52,768 nt of DNA. Source: Clostridiales bacterium (GTDB lineage: Bacteria; Bacillota; Clostridia; Saccharofermentanales; Saccharofermentanaceae). Shown piece by piece: positions 17,487 through 26,487 of the stretch (positions are counted from its first letter, which is position 1; each line of letters begins with the position of its first letter). Both the position numbers and the translations under genes were made by a program. The notes under the pieces were generated by a model that was not told the origin of the DNA, searched no databases, and worked only from the letters and a program-made list of their open reading frames with translations. Where the stretch lies: the NCBI GenBank assembly GCA_017617295.1, contig JAFZWN010000082.1:1-52768 (forward strand), written 5' to 3'.

Positions 17487-20400
17487 TCAGGCCTCAGCGT
17501 CGGTAGCTTCGGTCTCTTCACCGCCGTCTGCACTAGTCTCTCCGGCCTCTCCGGTATCGCCGCCGTCGGTAAGCTGAGGCTGTCCGCTGACACCTTCCTC
17601 TGCAGGAGCAGATACTCCGCCGGGAACAAAGGTGTTGTCGATCGATCCGTCAAGCACTCCGACAGGAGGAAGAAGGACGGCGTCCTCAGGAGAAGGCGTA
17701 TAATCTTCGGGAAGTCCGTTGTAAGAGATTATCATCGCTACTCTGGAATCGTCTTCGCTTCCGATCTCTACGTTATAGACCTGTCTGAACAGATCATACC
17801 ATGTTCTGAATCCGTCATGAGTGGAGAAGTGGAATCTGCCGATAGGAGCCGAAGGATTGACCGTTGCCTGAGGAACGGGCGTCGTCTCGGCAGGCTGCTT
17901 ATCGGAAGGAGCAGACTCATCCGTCTCTTCCGTACTCTCTACTGTGGTGTTGGGATCCTTGGAAGATATATCTTCGTCCTTTTTGCATCCCTTGACTATC
18001 GCACTGATAAGAACGATAAGCAGTACAAGACAGATGATGACAAAAGCGATAAAGATATAACCGTTCCTGTTGATCTTGATCTTTCTTCCGTTTCCGGATC
18101 CTCCGTTACCAGAACCTCCGAGTCCGAAAGGAATGGAAGCCCTGGGGGCGGAACCGGTCTTAGGCGCACCGGATCCGTATACCGGAGCATTGCCCTGACC
18201 GTAAGAAGAGGCGGGAGCCTGTCCTGCGGGAGCCTGGGCTGCTGCTGTATCATAAGGATCGGCATTCTCGTTATCGATACCAAGGATGGAATCGATCCAG
18301 TCGGTATCTACCGCGGGGGCGGCATAAGGATCGGAAGCACCCTGAGGAGCCTGCTGCTGATAACCCTCGGGAGTGTAAGGCTGCTGATACTGTCCGGGCT
18401 GATAATCAGAAGCATAACCGGCATTGGGATCATAGTTCATGCCTTCACCTCCATAGGGCTGATAAGGCGGAACATCCGCTATGTCCTCCTGAGGTTCGTG
18501 GACCGAGGAAGCCATATTCTCGTTTTCCATATACTGTCCGTATGAGTAAACATCATCGCCAGAAGCGGCAGGAGCCTGATCTGCGGGAGTATCGAATGTA
18601 TTGCCGTCGTAAACGGGCATATCCGGAATATCATCCTGGGAAGCGGGAGCCGCGGGTTCTTCGGGAATAACGTCAACAGTATTGCCGAAAGGCAATGTAA
18701 AGTCTGCTCCGTTCTCTTCGCTACCGGATGCTTCTTTTGCCTCCTGCGCTTTCTTGATCTCTTCGGAAGGAGCTGTAGCAGGGAAATCCACTCCGAGCTT
18801 ATCATTCTCCTCGATCTCGGGCTTGTCCGCCTTTATCTCGAATTCGGGTACCGGGATACCGTCATCCGAAGAAGCGGCTTCGGAAGCCTCTTCGGGCTTG
18901 GAAGCCTCAGCCGAAGCATCGTCGCCGAATACTATGGGGGCGGCATTCTTCATCTCCTCGGCGCTTCCCACACTATAGGGATCGAAGTCTGCTCTGGCGG
19001 CTGCCTTCTCGTCATCAAGGGTGATTGCCTCATCGGAAGAAGCAAACACGATCTTCTCGTCAGTTCCGTTTTCTGATGCGTTATCCATCTTTCCCTCCAA
19101 TTCCTTTACGGCATCCCCAAGGATATCACCGGACGAAGATTTAGAAGCTTCAGCCTTGCCTGCCTGCTCCGCCTCAGCCTTGAACTTCTCCAGAGCTGAG
19201 AGGTCGAGCTTCAGTACGGGCTTTGTCTTTGAAGCATCGCCGTCATCAACAAAGCTGAAAGGTGTAGCCGATACTGTCTCCATCTTGGGTTCTTCCTTGG
19301 ACGGTTCCGAAGTCGATTCTGTATCGAAAGGATTAAACGAAGATACGAACGGAGAAGAAGCTGCTGCAGCTACGCTTGCCGCACCTGCGGCACCTGCAGT
19401 CTCGGAAACGGCTTCCGCTCCGGCAAGTCCTGCCGCCACAGCTCCTGCTGCACCGTCTGCACCGGCGGCAGCACTCTTGGCTGCGCCCTCGTTCATAAGA
19501 CTCCTCAGCACTTCCTCGGGAGTCATCTCAGTAGTCTTTACAGATGTATCCGGGAACTCTATTCCCTTAAGAGGATCCGTTGCCTTTACCGAAGGCTGGG
19601 ACAGTACGAATCCGCTGTCGCTGCTGGCAGGCTGGTTCTGCGAAGGCGCCGATACGCCGGGCTTAGAATCGCCGAACACTATGCTTCCGCCCGCATCCTT
19701 CATGGCGGGAGAATCCGTCATCGCAAGACCGCCCGTAAACCCGGCATCGGCCGCAGACTCTGCCGCAGCACCTACTACGCCGCCCTCAAGGGTGGACTTT
19801 ATGCTCATCTCGGAAGTATCCTCTTCCTTGTTCTTCTTTCTGAATCCGAAGAGTCCTCTCTTCTCGTCACTTGTAACACTCTCTACGAAGGAGATGGAGA
19901 ACTGCATAGCAGTATTGGGCATCCTGGCCGATGCCTGCGTAATGATAACACCTGCGGCATCACACTGATCCTCCGCTTCGGCAAGGATCCTCAGGAGCTC
20001 TCTCTGGCCAAGGGCGTCGTAGACTTCCTTGTTGCAGAGGATGATGCAATCATCCGGGGACAGGGTAAAGAAATTGGACCACAACGCATTGGCTGTCTTG
20101 GAGGAGCAGTAATAGTTGAAGTCCGCGACCCTGTTACCGTCGCTGTCGATGGGTTCCATCGGGATACCCGCATCCGTAAGAGGGAAAAGAGTGTCATCCC
20201 TGTAAAGGAATGCAAGACCCGATCCGATCGTTACGGCAAAAGCCTCGGCATCCCTTACGATAACGCCAGAGAAGTAAGGGCTTCTCTGATCGCCGTCGGT
20301 GAGCTTCATCTTGCCCGTTACGTCAACAGCCGTAGACAGGAAGCCTTCGATCATTCCGTCGATCTCCTTGCGGCCGAACTTGACCTCGTTACATGTACCT

Positions 20401-20630
20401 CGAAGCTGGGGCTCATAAGGAGGCATCATGCCGGGTTCGTATTCGGGTATCTTGGGATGAGCGAAAACAGATAAAAAGAATCCTCTTTCTTCTTTATCTA
20501 TCGTGATATCTGCCTGTCTTGTCTCTCTCTTTCCGAAGAGACGTCCGTCAATATAAAAAGCATCTGTAAGTGTCTGAGATGGAAAGTACTTTGCAGTCAA
20601 CGTACTGGCCAAACGGGTCAATGTGCCCAT
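17487..20630 (-). CDS. Fusion of a degenerate PP2C-like domain, disordered linker, one membrane segment and an outer LysM-like domain
   Basis: 1047 residues. Residues 1-255 follow the PP2C phosphatase pattern (VTIGSGLAFLYRDDTLFPLT; then LSPDDCIILCNKEVYDALGQ), but the metal-binding GDSR and SDG motifs read GSGL and NKE, so catalysis is doubtful. Residues about 265-850 are a low-complexity linker rich in Ala, Ser, Glu, Asp and Pro, later Pro, Gln, Tyr and Gly. A membrane segment (GYIFIAFVIICLVLLIVLI) is at about 857-880. The outer tail has a LysM-like block (FRTWYDLFRQVYNVEIGS ... LLPP) at about 935-1000, then a Gly/Glu-rich end. ATG 20630 is set by GGAGGA seven bases upstream. It could couple an inner protein-binding module to a cell wall sensor, as eukaryotic-type kinases do. 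Confidence 0.7.
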   Translation of the reverse strand: MGTLTRLASTLTAKYFPSQTLTDAFYIDGRLFGKRETRQADITIDKEERGFFLSVFAHPKIPEYEPGMMPPYEPQLRGTCNEVKFGRKEIDGMIEGFLSTAVDVTGKMKLTDGDQRSPYFSGVIVRDAEAFAVTIGSGLAFLYRDDTLFPLTDAGIPMEPIDSDGNRVADFNYYCSSKTANALWSNFFTLSPDDCIILCNKEVYDALGQRELLRILAEAEDQCDAAGVIITQASARMPNTAMQFSISFVESVTSDEKRGLFGFRKKNKEEDTSEMSIKSTLEGGVVGAAAESAADAGFTGGLAMTDSPAMKDAGGSIVFGDSKPGVSAPSQNQPASSDSGFVLSQPSVKATDPLKGIEFPDTSVKTTEMTPEEVLRSLMNEGAAKSAAAGADGAAGAVAAGLAGAEAVSETAGAAGAASVAAAASSPFVSSFNPFDTESTSEPSKEEPKMETVSATPFSFVDDGDASKTKPVLKLDLSALEKFKAEAEQAGKAEASKSSSGDILGDAVKELEGKMDNASENGTDEKIVFASSDEAITLDDEKAAARADFDPYSVGSAEEMKNAAPIVFGDDASAEASKPEEASEAASSDDGIPVPEFEIKADKPEIEENDKLGVDFPATAPSEEIKKAQEAKEASGSEENGADFTLPFGNTVDVIPEEPAAPASQDDIPDMPVYDGNTFDTPADQAPAASGDDVYSYGQYMENENMASSVHEPQEDIADVPPYQPYGGEGMNYDPNAGYASDYQPGQYQQPYTPEGYQQQAPQGASDPYAAPAVDTDWIDSILGIDNENADPYDTAAAQAPAGQAPASSYGQGNAPVYGSGAPKTGSAPRASIPFGLGGSGNGGSGNGRKIKINRNGYIFIAFVIICLVLLIVLISAIVKGCKKDEDISSKDPNTTVESTEETDESAPSDKQPAETTPVPQATVNPSAPIGRFHFSTHDGFRTWYDLFRQVYNVEIGSEDDSRVAMIISYNGLPEDYTPSPEDAVLLPPVGVLDGSIDNTFVPGGVSAPAEEGVSGQPQLTDGGDTGEAGETSADGGEETEATDAEA

Positions 20631-20662
20631 GAAAAGCTCCTCCATATATTTAATCAACTTTA

Positions 20663-20691
20663 ATTATAGCACAACGCTTGAAATATCAAGC
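20663..20691 (-). promoter_or_regulatory. Strong promoter of the PP2C-like fusion gene, with a palindrome
   Basis: Consensus TATAAT (20668-20663) preceded by the extended -10 TGC. A -35 candidate, GCTTGA or TTGATA, lies 15-17 bases upstream. The -35 region is itself a palindrome: GCTTGA and TCAAGC around four bases at 20676-20691, a possible operator. Confidence 0.75.
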
Positions 20692-20707
20692 ATTTTTATC
20701 GATTGCC

Positions 20708-20745
20708 GCAAAAAAACCGAAGGCTTTGAATTCCTTCGGTTTTTG
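20708..20745 (-). terminator. Rho-independent terminator of the DUF885 gene
   Basis: AACCGAAGG (20715-20723) pairs with CCTTCGGTT (20733-20741). A-runs and T-runs on both flanks extend the stem, and on the minus strand the tail is seven Ts. It lies 28 bases past the DUF885 stop. Confidence 0.9.
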
Positions 20746-20772
20746 AGAGGGTATTATCCCTTTTTGTTGCGT

Positions 20773-22851
20773 TTATCTCCCCTGTTCGGTGAGGATCTCG
20801 TCAGCCCTGGCAGCGATCTGCTCGAACGTTCCCGTCAGTGCGTCAAGATAGGCCGTATGGATCTCAAGATCGGTAGCCTGAGGGTGACGGTCATGAAGGG
20901 TCTGCATGATCTCCGTGGTATTCAGGAATCCCACACCGTACTTGACGGCATAGCAGGGATCGCTCGCCAGAAGATTATATGTCGACTCCAGATCCTCTTC
21001 GGTAATGGTACCGGGTTCAACATCCATAAGATCCTCGTAATAGTCGATGCAGTCACCGATGGTCCAGCCGTCGTAATTGATACCTATATCCCAACGAGCC
21101 ATAAGGAGGATGTTCAGCTGATCTTCGGAGCTCAGTACCGTAATAAGGTCCTCGTCATCCTCGAAATACTTGAAGGAATAATTCTCTACATAAGTAGCCC
21201 ATCCCTCAGCATAGGCAGTGGAATCAAAGATATACATATAAGGATGATCAGTTGCCATTCTCGTATATACAGACTGGAACATGTGTCCGGGGTAACCCTC
21301 GTGTGCACATGTAATTCCAAAATCCTCATCAACATTGGCGTTGTTGGTGATGATCTGATTGGAATCGAAGGTATCAAGATGATACCCGAGATATGCTGCG
21401 GGGCTGAAATTATCCTCCATTGCTTCGGGAACATCTATAAGTGCATACTCATGATCACAGAGCTCCGGGAAGTCTGTTCCAACGACCTGCTCTCTCAGCC
21501 ACTCGAGATTATCAGCCGTATCACCCTGAGTATATTCATGTGTGAGATAGCTTAAATACAGAAGATAGTTACCGGAAAGCGTAGCCTTATAATCATCGAT
21601 CATGTTATAGGTATATTCCTCAAGATCCTCGGTCACGCTCTCGATATCACGGCTGCAGTTGCTCTGGCCTCTGAAAGCATAAGCAAAATACTCTGCGCCG
21701 TATGGATACTCCAGTACGCCGCCCTCAGGACCGCCGCTGCCGATAAGAGCTCTCATCCTGTCGGAACATTCCTGCATCTCGGGGAAGAATACGTTTCTCA
21801 TCGCATCCTCGTGATCTGCGATCAGTCTCTCACGGTCAGCCGCGGACAGCCCGTTTATATTATCGAGTCTGTTCTCGAATGATTCATAAAGGAAGCAGTC
21901 ATCTTCCTGCTCGACAAGGGCATCAAAAGAATCAGCAACATCAGAATATATGGAATCTGAAGAAGCAAAACCGTATGCAGCCCTGTCCTCTTCGAAAAGA
22001 CACAGTTCGTCATAGTATCTGTCGATATCCCTTATAAGAGTAATGTAATCCTCTGCATCCTGTACATCGTCAAACTTAAGGACGTCAAGCAGGAACATAA
22101 CATCACACTGAGGTCCGACAAGAGCATTAAATGTAGACTCATAATATCCAAGAGCCGTATACTCGGACGCAAACTGAGTATCCTCCATATCATAGACGAT
22201 CTTGTCATAGAAGACACGGTCATCGGGAGAAAGAGTCTCGTAGTCGATGGCATAGAGCCTCTCGAGAATATCTTCAACAAAAGTATCCTCTTCCTCTTCA
22301 TCTTCGGGATCATTGCTATAACCTGTTCCCCAGGATACCTCATCGATCTCGATACCGAAGTTCTCGGGATGCTCGAAAAGGATGACCGCATCGATATAGC
22401 TCGTGACATAGTGACTGATGACCTCAATCTCGATATCATCAAGTTCCTGTTCAGCAGCAGCGCCGCTCAGGGTTCCGGGAGCATGGCCCGGATGGATCTC
22501 TTCCTCTGTAGGTATATGATCCAGATATACGAGATCATCGCTCAAAAGATCGGGATCTACAGTAACCGTACCTGTACCCGTACCGTTTCCGGAACCTGTA
22601 TCGGATGATCCGCCTCCGCCGCCGGGTGTCGGGATAGCGCCTCTGGAAGCAGAAGCTCTCTCTCCGGCATTCTCTTCTTCGGACTCGGTCTCATCGGCGT
22701 CGTCATCATCATCGCGGTCGCGGTGACGGTCTCTTCTGCTGGTGCTGTGATCAAGCTCGAACATATCAGCTACGGACGAGCAGCCTGCAAACGACAGGAG
22801 CATGGCTCCCGAAACAGTTGCGGCAAGGATCTTTCTTATTTTTCGGTTCAT
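20773..22851 (-). CDS. DUF885 family lipoprotein, putative zinc metallopeptidase
   Basis: 692 residues. A signal peptide with lipobox FAGC lipidates Cys24. An acidic and Gly/Ser-rich spacer follows (residues 25-100, including a PTPGGGGGSSDTGSGNGTG run), then the DUF885 domain to the C-terminus. Its hallmark HEGYPGH is at residues 517-523, followed about 30 residues later by YAEGWATYVE, whose Glu would complete the zinc site as in gluzincin-like peptidases. The length matches DUF885 proteins. It should act outside the membrane on peptides. It has its own terminator; a perfect inverted repeat lies upstream at 22918-22940. The two-component system directly upstream on the same strand may control it. 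Confidence 0.88.
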   Translation of the reverse strand: MNRKIRKILAATVSGAMLLSFAGCSSVADMFELDHSTSRRDRHRDRDDDDDADETESEEENAGERASASRGAIPTPGGGGGSSDTGSGNGTGTGTVTVDPDLLSDDLVYLDHIPTEEEIHPGHAPGTLSGAAAEQELDDIEIEVISHYVTSYIDAVILFEHPENFGIEIDEVSWGTGYSNDPEDEEEEDTFVEDILERLYAIDYETLSPDDRVFYDKIVYDMEDTQFASEYTALGYYESTFNALVGPQCDVMFLLDVLKFDDVQDAEDYITLIRDIDRYYDELCLFEEDRAAYGFASSDSIYSDVADSFDALVEQEDDCFLYESFENRLDNINGLSAADRERLIADHEDAMRNVFFPEMQECSDRMRALIGSGGPEGGVLEYPYGAEYFAYAFRGQSNCSRDIESVTEDLEEYTYNMIDDYKATLSGNYLLYLSYLTHEYTQGDTADNLEWLREQVVGTDFPELCDHEYALIDVPEAMEDNFSPAAYLGYHLDTFDSNQIITNNANVDEDFGITCAHEGYPGHMFQSVYTRMATDHPYMYIFDSTAYAEGWATYVENYSFKYFEDDEDLITVLSSEDQLNILLMARWDIGINYDGWTIGDCIDYYEDLMDVEPGTITEEDLESTYNLLASDPCYAVKYGVGFLNTTEIMQTLHDRHPQATDLEIHTAYLDALTGTFEQIAARADEILTEQGR

Positions 22852-22917
22852 TCCTTATTCCTCCCCATGGAAAATTCTTCAATGATTGTATCAGAAAACA
22901 AAACAAATATCATCCAC

Positions 22918-22940
22918 AAAAGTGTAATTCTTACACTTTT
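22918..22940 (-). promoter_or_regulatory. Perfect inverted repeat upstream of the DUF885 gene, candidate operator
   Basis: AAAAGTGTAA (22918-22927) and TTACACTTTT (22931-22940) around TTC. It sits 67-89 bases before the DUF885 start. A TACAAT -10-like hexamer lies between it and the gene. It could bind a dimeric regulator such as the adjacent response regulator. Confidence 0.55.
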
Positions 22941-23034
22941 CTTTACATTTTGCTATAAAATTTTTGATGTTTTGGTTTTTTCGGGAGTGTCAGCGTACCG
23001 TTTTGAAGGCATTTTGCTGTCGTGGCAGCAAGAT

Positions 23035-23071
23035 GACGGGGCTGCCTCATTAATTCTCAGGCAGCCCCGTC
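23035..23071 (-). terminator. Long perfect stem-loop after the histidine kinase gene
   Basis: Thirteen-base perfect GC-rich stem (arms 23035-23047 and 23059-23071, 11-base loop). It begins 27 bases past the kinase stop. There is no U-tract on the minus strand (ATCTTGC), so it may stabilise the 3' end rather than terminate. Confidence 0.6.
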
Positions 23072-23097
23072 AAACAGGGATGAGGGGAGGTTAATCA

Positions 23098-24687
23098 TCA
23101 GTTTCTTACGGTAACGGTAAACTTTCTGTCTTTTATTACCGCCTTTATCTTAAATCCCATGATCTGCAGGTCGGACCTGGTAACCGCGAGGCCCAGGCCG
23201 GTCCCCTGTTCTCCTCTGGAACTGTCTCCTTTTACGAATGCTTCGAAGAGCTTATCCGTACCGATGTCCTTAAGATCGGTCATGTTCTCGAATTCTATCC
23301 TGTCGGGAAATACCCTTATAAATGCATCCGTCCCTTCCGGAGCGTGAACGGCCATATTCACGATCAGGTTCTGAAGCGCCTGCCTCATCAAGATCTTATC
23401 AGCGGATACGATATAAGTCTCACTGTCATCTATGACCGTACCGATATTACGTTTTTCAAAGAGAACGCTCTGTTCTTCCAATATCGATCCCGCCAGGCTT
23501 CCGATGTCGATCTGCTCAGGAGAGATCCTTACCTTCCCGCTCTCGATCCTTGAGAAGTTCAGGGTGTTGTCTATGAGCATCTTCATGCTCCCGACATTTT
23601 CGATTATCTTTTCGGTATAATGTTCTCTCTTGGAAGGATTAATATCCTCTTTCAGGTTCTCGGCATATGCGGAGATCACGGCTATCGGTGTCTTAAGATC
23701 GTGGGCAAGTGCATCCGTCATCTTCCGTCTGTATTCAAACATGTCATACAGCGCCTTTGCCCTTACGTATCTTATATAGGAAATGACAAACGATATGAGA
23801 AACGATCCCAGGACAACTATGATACAGGAGATAATGAACATCCCCGCATTCTTCGATGTGTACATCTCATATACGGCATCCGGAGACTGATACCATCTCA
23901 CGTTATAATATACAGTCTCACCGCCGTAAGTTTCCGCGCTCGTACTGATCCCGCCTGCCAGTGCACCGGCAAGTTCCTCCCACGCACCGTCATCTCCGTA
24001 CCATTCGAGCGCTACCTGCTCTCTTTCCGCCTCATTAAACTGATCTATGCAGAAATAGATGTTTTCGGCGTATTCATAGCCCTCAGTATCTGCAGGTGCA
24101 CAGTCAAAACTGTCTATAACTTCCGTGGTACCGTTATCCTCACGCCTTAAGATATCGACCATTCCGGGTATAAAGACACAGGTATCGGAGTCGTAATAAA
24201 CGCTTCGAAGTATGAACTCATAGCCGGAACCGGACGAATGATCAAGCGCTCTTCTACCGTATACTGCTGTGACATGATCCCTAAGAGAAGCAAGATCCTC
24301 AATGCTTCTTATCTCATATATGGCCGTCCTGTTGATAACGGTAAATTCCGCAAATGCATCTTCACGCGACGAGGCGACCACTTCACCGTTTATGGTCAGC
24401 ACGCCCGATTCTCCGAATTCCGAATAGCATCTTCCCAGGAGCCTTTTGATCATCAGAGCTTTCTGCCCCGACAGGGAACCGTCACGATAAGACCTGACGC
24501 ATTCCTCGGCGATCTGCTCAGTTGCCGACTCGAATGACGTTTTTTCCTGCATCAGCTCATAGTGAAACTTCTGATACTGATATCTCCATGAGGCTGTTAC
24601 GATCACGGTCCCGATCAGAAGGAGTATGATCACCCTCGGGATCATCAGCTTAATAAGCGAAGGTCTTGTTATCTTTCTTTTCATCAT
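23098..24687 (-). CDS. Membrane sensor histidine kinase
   Basis: 529 residues. A first membrane segment (MIPRVIILLLIGTVIVTASW, about 12-31), an outer sensor domain of about 250 residues, a second segment (FIISCIIVVLGSFLISFVIS) and a cytoplasmic kinase core without an obvious HAMP domain. The phosphorylated His is in AHDLKTPIAVISAYAENL. The N-box is RQALQNLIVNMAVHA and the G-box is GTGLGLAVTR; the usual Glu-x-x-x-Asn-Ala-x-Lys is altered to NMAVHA, yet the ATP site looks functional. The start at 24687 (MMKRK) is preferred: GGAT lies a few bases upstream and it is just past the response regulator stop at 24710. The signal sensed is unknown. Confidence 0.92.
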   Translation of the reverse strand: MMKRKITRPSLIKLMIPRVIILLLIGTVIVTASWRYQYQKFHYELMQEKTSFESATEQIAEECVRSYRDGSLSGQKALMIKRLLGRCYSEFGESGVLTINGEVVASSREDAFAEFTVINRTAIYEIRSIEDLASLRDHVTAVYGRRALDHSSGSGYEFILRSVYYDSDTCVFIPGMVDILRREDNGTTEVIDSFDCAPADTEGYEYAENIYFCIDQFNEAEREQVALEWYGDDGAWEELAGALAGGISTSAETYGGETVYYNVRWYQSPDAVYEMYTSKNAGMFIISCIIVVLGSFLISFVISYIRYVRAKALYDMFEYRRKMTDALAHDLKTPIAVISAYAENLKEDINPSKREHYTEKIIENVGSMKMLIDNTLNFSRIESGKVRISPEQIDIGSLAGSILEEQSVLFEKRNIGTVIDDSETYIVSADKILMRQALQNLIVNMAVHAPEGTDAFIRVFPDRIEFENMTDLKDIGTDKLFEAFVKGDSSRGEQGTGLGLAVTRSDLQIMGFKIKAVIKDRKFTVTVRN

Positions 24688-24709
24688 ATCTATCCTTTTT
24701 CCCGTACTC

Positions 24710-25402
24710 TTACACCGCTTTATACCCCGTTCCAATGACCGTCTTTATGCAGGCCCCCGATCCCCCGAGCTTTTTCCGGAGTTTCTTTATGTGGCTGTCA
24801 ACGACACGGTCATCCGAGTTCGAATCGATCCCCCAGACCGTATCGTATATCCTGCTCCTTTTGACCACAAATCCCTTATTCTCGATAAGGAGCTTCAGTA
24901 CAGCATATTCCTTGGGGGTAAGTTCGATCTCGTTTTCACCGGCAAACACCTGCATCCTTGAGGTGTTGATCCTGATATCCCCTGCCTGAAGGACAGGGGG
25001 CGCGGTCTCTTTCCCGTGAGACTTCAGGGATCCGTATCTTTCGATCATGTTCGTAACCTTGGCGAACAATACCTTGAGCGAAAAAGGCTTCTCGACATAA
25101 TCGTCGACACCTCTCGAGTATCCTTTCAGGATATTGTCCTCACCGGAAAGTGCCGAGAGGAACAGTACCGGAGTATCGTTTCTCTTTCTGTAAGCATCGA
25201 GCACATCATATCCGGATGCGCCCGGAAGCATGATATCAAGTATTGCCAGATCATAATCATTTGCGGAAGCTTTTTCCATTCCTTCTATCCCGTTAACTGC
25301 CATATCGAGGACGATCTCACCTTTGCCTGCAGCCAGAAAATAATCTTCTATAACTTCCCTTACTGAAGCTGAATCTTCCACAAGAAGAATATGCCGACTC
25401 AT
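24710..25402 (-). CDS. OmpR/PhoB-type response regulator
   Basis: 230 residues. The receiver domain (1-120) has the acidic pair in VED, phosphoacceptor Asp56 in AILDIMLPG, the switch Ser in LFLSAL and Lys in YVEKPF. The C-terminal winged helix (about 145-230) has the family signs LTPKEYAVLKLLIENKG and VDSHIKKLRKKLG. AAAGGAGG lies seven bases before the ATG. It precedes its histidine kinase by 22 bases, so the two are co-transcribed. The nearest downstream candidate target is the DUF885 lipoprotein gene. Confidence 0.95.
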   Translation of the reverse strand: MSRHILLVEDSASVREVIEDYFLAAGKGEIVLDMAVNGIEGMEKASANDYDLAILDIMLPGASGYDVLDAYRKRNDTPVLFLSALSGEDNILKGYSRGVDDYVEKPFSLKVLFAKVTNMIERYGSLKSHGKETAPPVLQAGDIRINTSRMQVFAGENEIELTPKEYAVLKLLIENKGFVVKRSRIYDTVWGIDSNSDDRVVDSHIKKLRKKLGGSGACIKTVIGTGYKAV

Positions 25403-25485
25403 CGTATTTCCTCCTTTCGGAAAAGACTATAAGACTCCCGTGTGCCCTTTATGTGTCCTTTTAAGAAAAAAGTACGGCACGGCGA

Positions 25486-25833
25486 TCACGTATAGATCCG
25501 ATCTGCAAGATATGTAAGAAGAAGGAACGGGAACCAGGATACCGAGAAGAAAAGCTCTATAACGGAGAAGATGACATATCCGGGATCCTTGTATTCTCCG
25601 TTCTTCCTGGCCTTAAAAGAAAAAACAAGAGCAAGTACCGATAAAACAGTCGAAACAGACGGCCAGACATATTCCGTGATGATACCGAAAAGATCCGACT
25701 TCAGAAACGGCGGTATCTCTTTCCCCGCCAAAGGCATGGCAATGATAACGACAAGCGCAGCAACAAATGAAACAAAGTTCAATATGATCGATACCAGTGC
25801 AACTTTGACAAATATCCTGCTCTTCTTATGCAT
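25486..25833 (-). CDS. Small membrane protein, three membrane segments
   Basis: 115 residues with three hydrophobic stretches (VALVSIILNFVSFVAALVVI; VSTVLSVLALVFSF; VIFSVIELFFSVSWFPFLLL). ATG 25833 is chosen because GGAGG lies six bases upstream; an upstream in-frame start has no such site. It resembles the many short, poorly characterised membrane proteins of Clostridia, and I recognise no family. It lies between a P-loop kinase and the two-component operon on the same strand, so it might be co-transcribed with either. Confidence 0.65.
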   Translation of the reverse strand: MHKKSRIFVKVALVSIILNFVSFVAALVVIIAMPLAGKEIPPFLKSDLFGIITEYVWPSVSTVLSVLALVFSFKARKNGEYKDPGYVIFSVIELFFSVSWFPFLLLTYLADRIYT

Positions 25834-25870
25834 GATACGCCTCCGTCTGTTATTGCTCTCCAATATTATA

Positions 25871-26371
25871 TCACCGTATCATCCGTCCGTTCATGATCGC
25901 GCCTGCCGTCTGTTCGACCGACATTCCGCTTGTATCAAGGGTATCTTCCAGAGAGGTGAATACTTCAAGAGATCTGATGCTCACGGAAAGCCATTCATCG
26001 GTCCTCCACCCGCAGGACTTATCGTTTGTAAAGCGCGATCTGAGAGTATCCTCATCACACGTCAGTACCACGGATATCAATTCGCCTCCCAGTCTTCTTA
26101 TACCGTCTGCCACTCTATCCCTTACCCAGGATTCATCCATCAGCCAGACCAGGACGATCATCCTGCATTCGGAACAGTTCATATAGTTGGCAGTCATGTG
26201 GAGGATATTGTCGATCGCCATCTCCTTTGTCTCGCGGTTACCGATAAATGGATGCAGATCCAGACACCAGTCTCCGTCTATGAATGCAGTCCCGGGATTA
26301 CTGTCGGCTATATATTTCCCTACGGTGGTCTTTCCGACTCCCATAGGTCCGTTTATCACTATCACTTTCAT
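25871..26371 (-). CDS. P-loop nucleotide kinase-like protein
   Basis: About 166 residues. The Walker A motif INGPMGVGKTTVGKYI is at the very N-terminus. A Walker-B-like strand is MIVLVWLMDE, and a lid-like segment (DTLRSRFTNDKSC) follows. The size and layout fit the AAA_18/AAA_33 group of small-molecule kinases (shikimate, gluconate or antibiotic kinase-like). The substrate cannot be told. The start is uncertain: ATG 26371 places the P-loop in its usual place, but the nearest AGGAG is 14 bases away; an ATG at 26410 would add 13 residues without a better site. Confidence 0.75.
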   Translation of the reverse strand: MKVIVINGPMGVGKTTVGKYIADSNPGTAFIDGDWCLDLHPFIGNRETKEMAIDNILHMTANYMNCSECRMIVLVWLMDESWVRDRVADGIRRLGGELISVVLTCDEDTLRSRFTNDKSCGWRTDEWLSVSIRSLEVFTSLEDTLDTSGMSVEQTAGAIMNGRMIR

Positions 26372-26416
26372 CGTTATATTACTGTCTCCTGCTTTCTGAC
26401 TATTATACATCTCGGA

Positions 26417-26446
26417 TTGTCAGAACGGATGCTTTTGGAGTAAAAT
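26417..26446 (+). promoter_or_regulatory. Probable promoter of the membrane-fused Ntn hydrolase
   Basis: TTGTCA (26417-26422) and TAAAAT (26441-26446) with an 18-base spacer; each box matches consensus at five of six positions. Confidence 0.6.
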
Positions 26447-26457
26447 AAGCCGTCTGA

Positions 26458-26487
26458 GAGATCAGGGCAGATCACATGAGATCAGGG
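26458..26487 (+). repeat. Direct repeat in the leader of the Ntn hydrolase gene
   Basis: GAGATCAGGG occurs at 26458-26467 and again at 26478-26487, each followed by an AGAT-like end. The 20-base spacing equals about two helical turns. It lies between the promoter and the start codon. Confidence 0.65.

Noticed and set aside
18150..19500. Tandem protein repeats in the fusion gene
   Set aside because: The region is Ala, Ser, Glu and Pro-rich but I find no regular repeat unit; it is best called a disordered linker.
19021..19968. A long Ala/Ser/Pro-rich frame on plus opposite the fusion gene linker
   Set aside because: It is the reverse reading of the low-complexity linker; composition alone keeps it open.
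20623..21555. A 310-residue frame on plus opposite the DUF885 C-terminus
   Set aside because: The minus strand holds the conserved HEGYPGH and downstream motifs; the plus frame shows no known domain.
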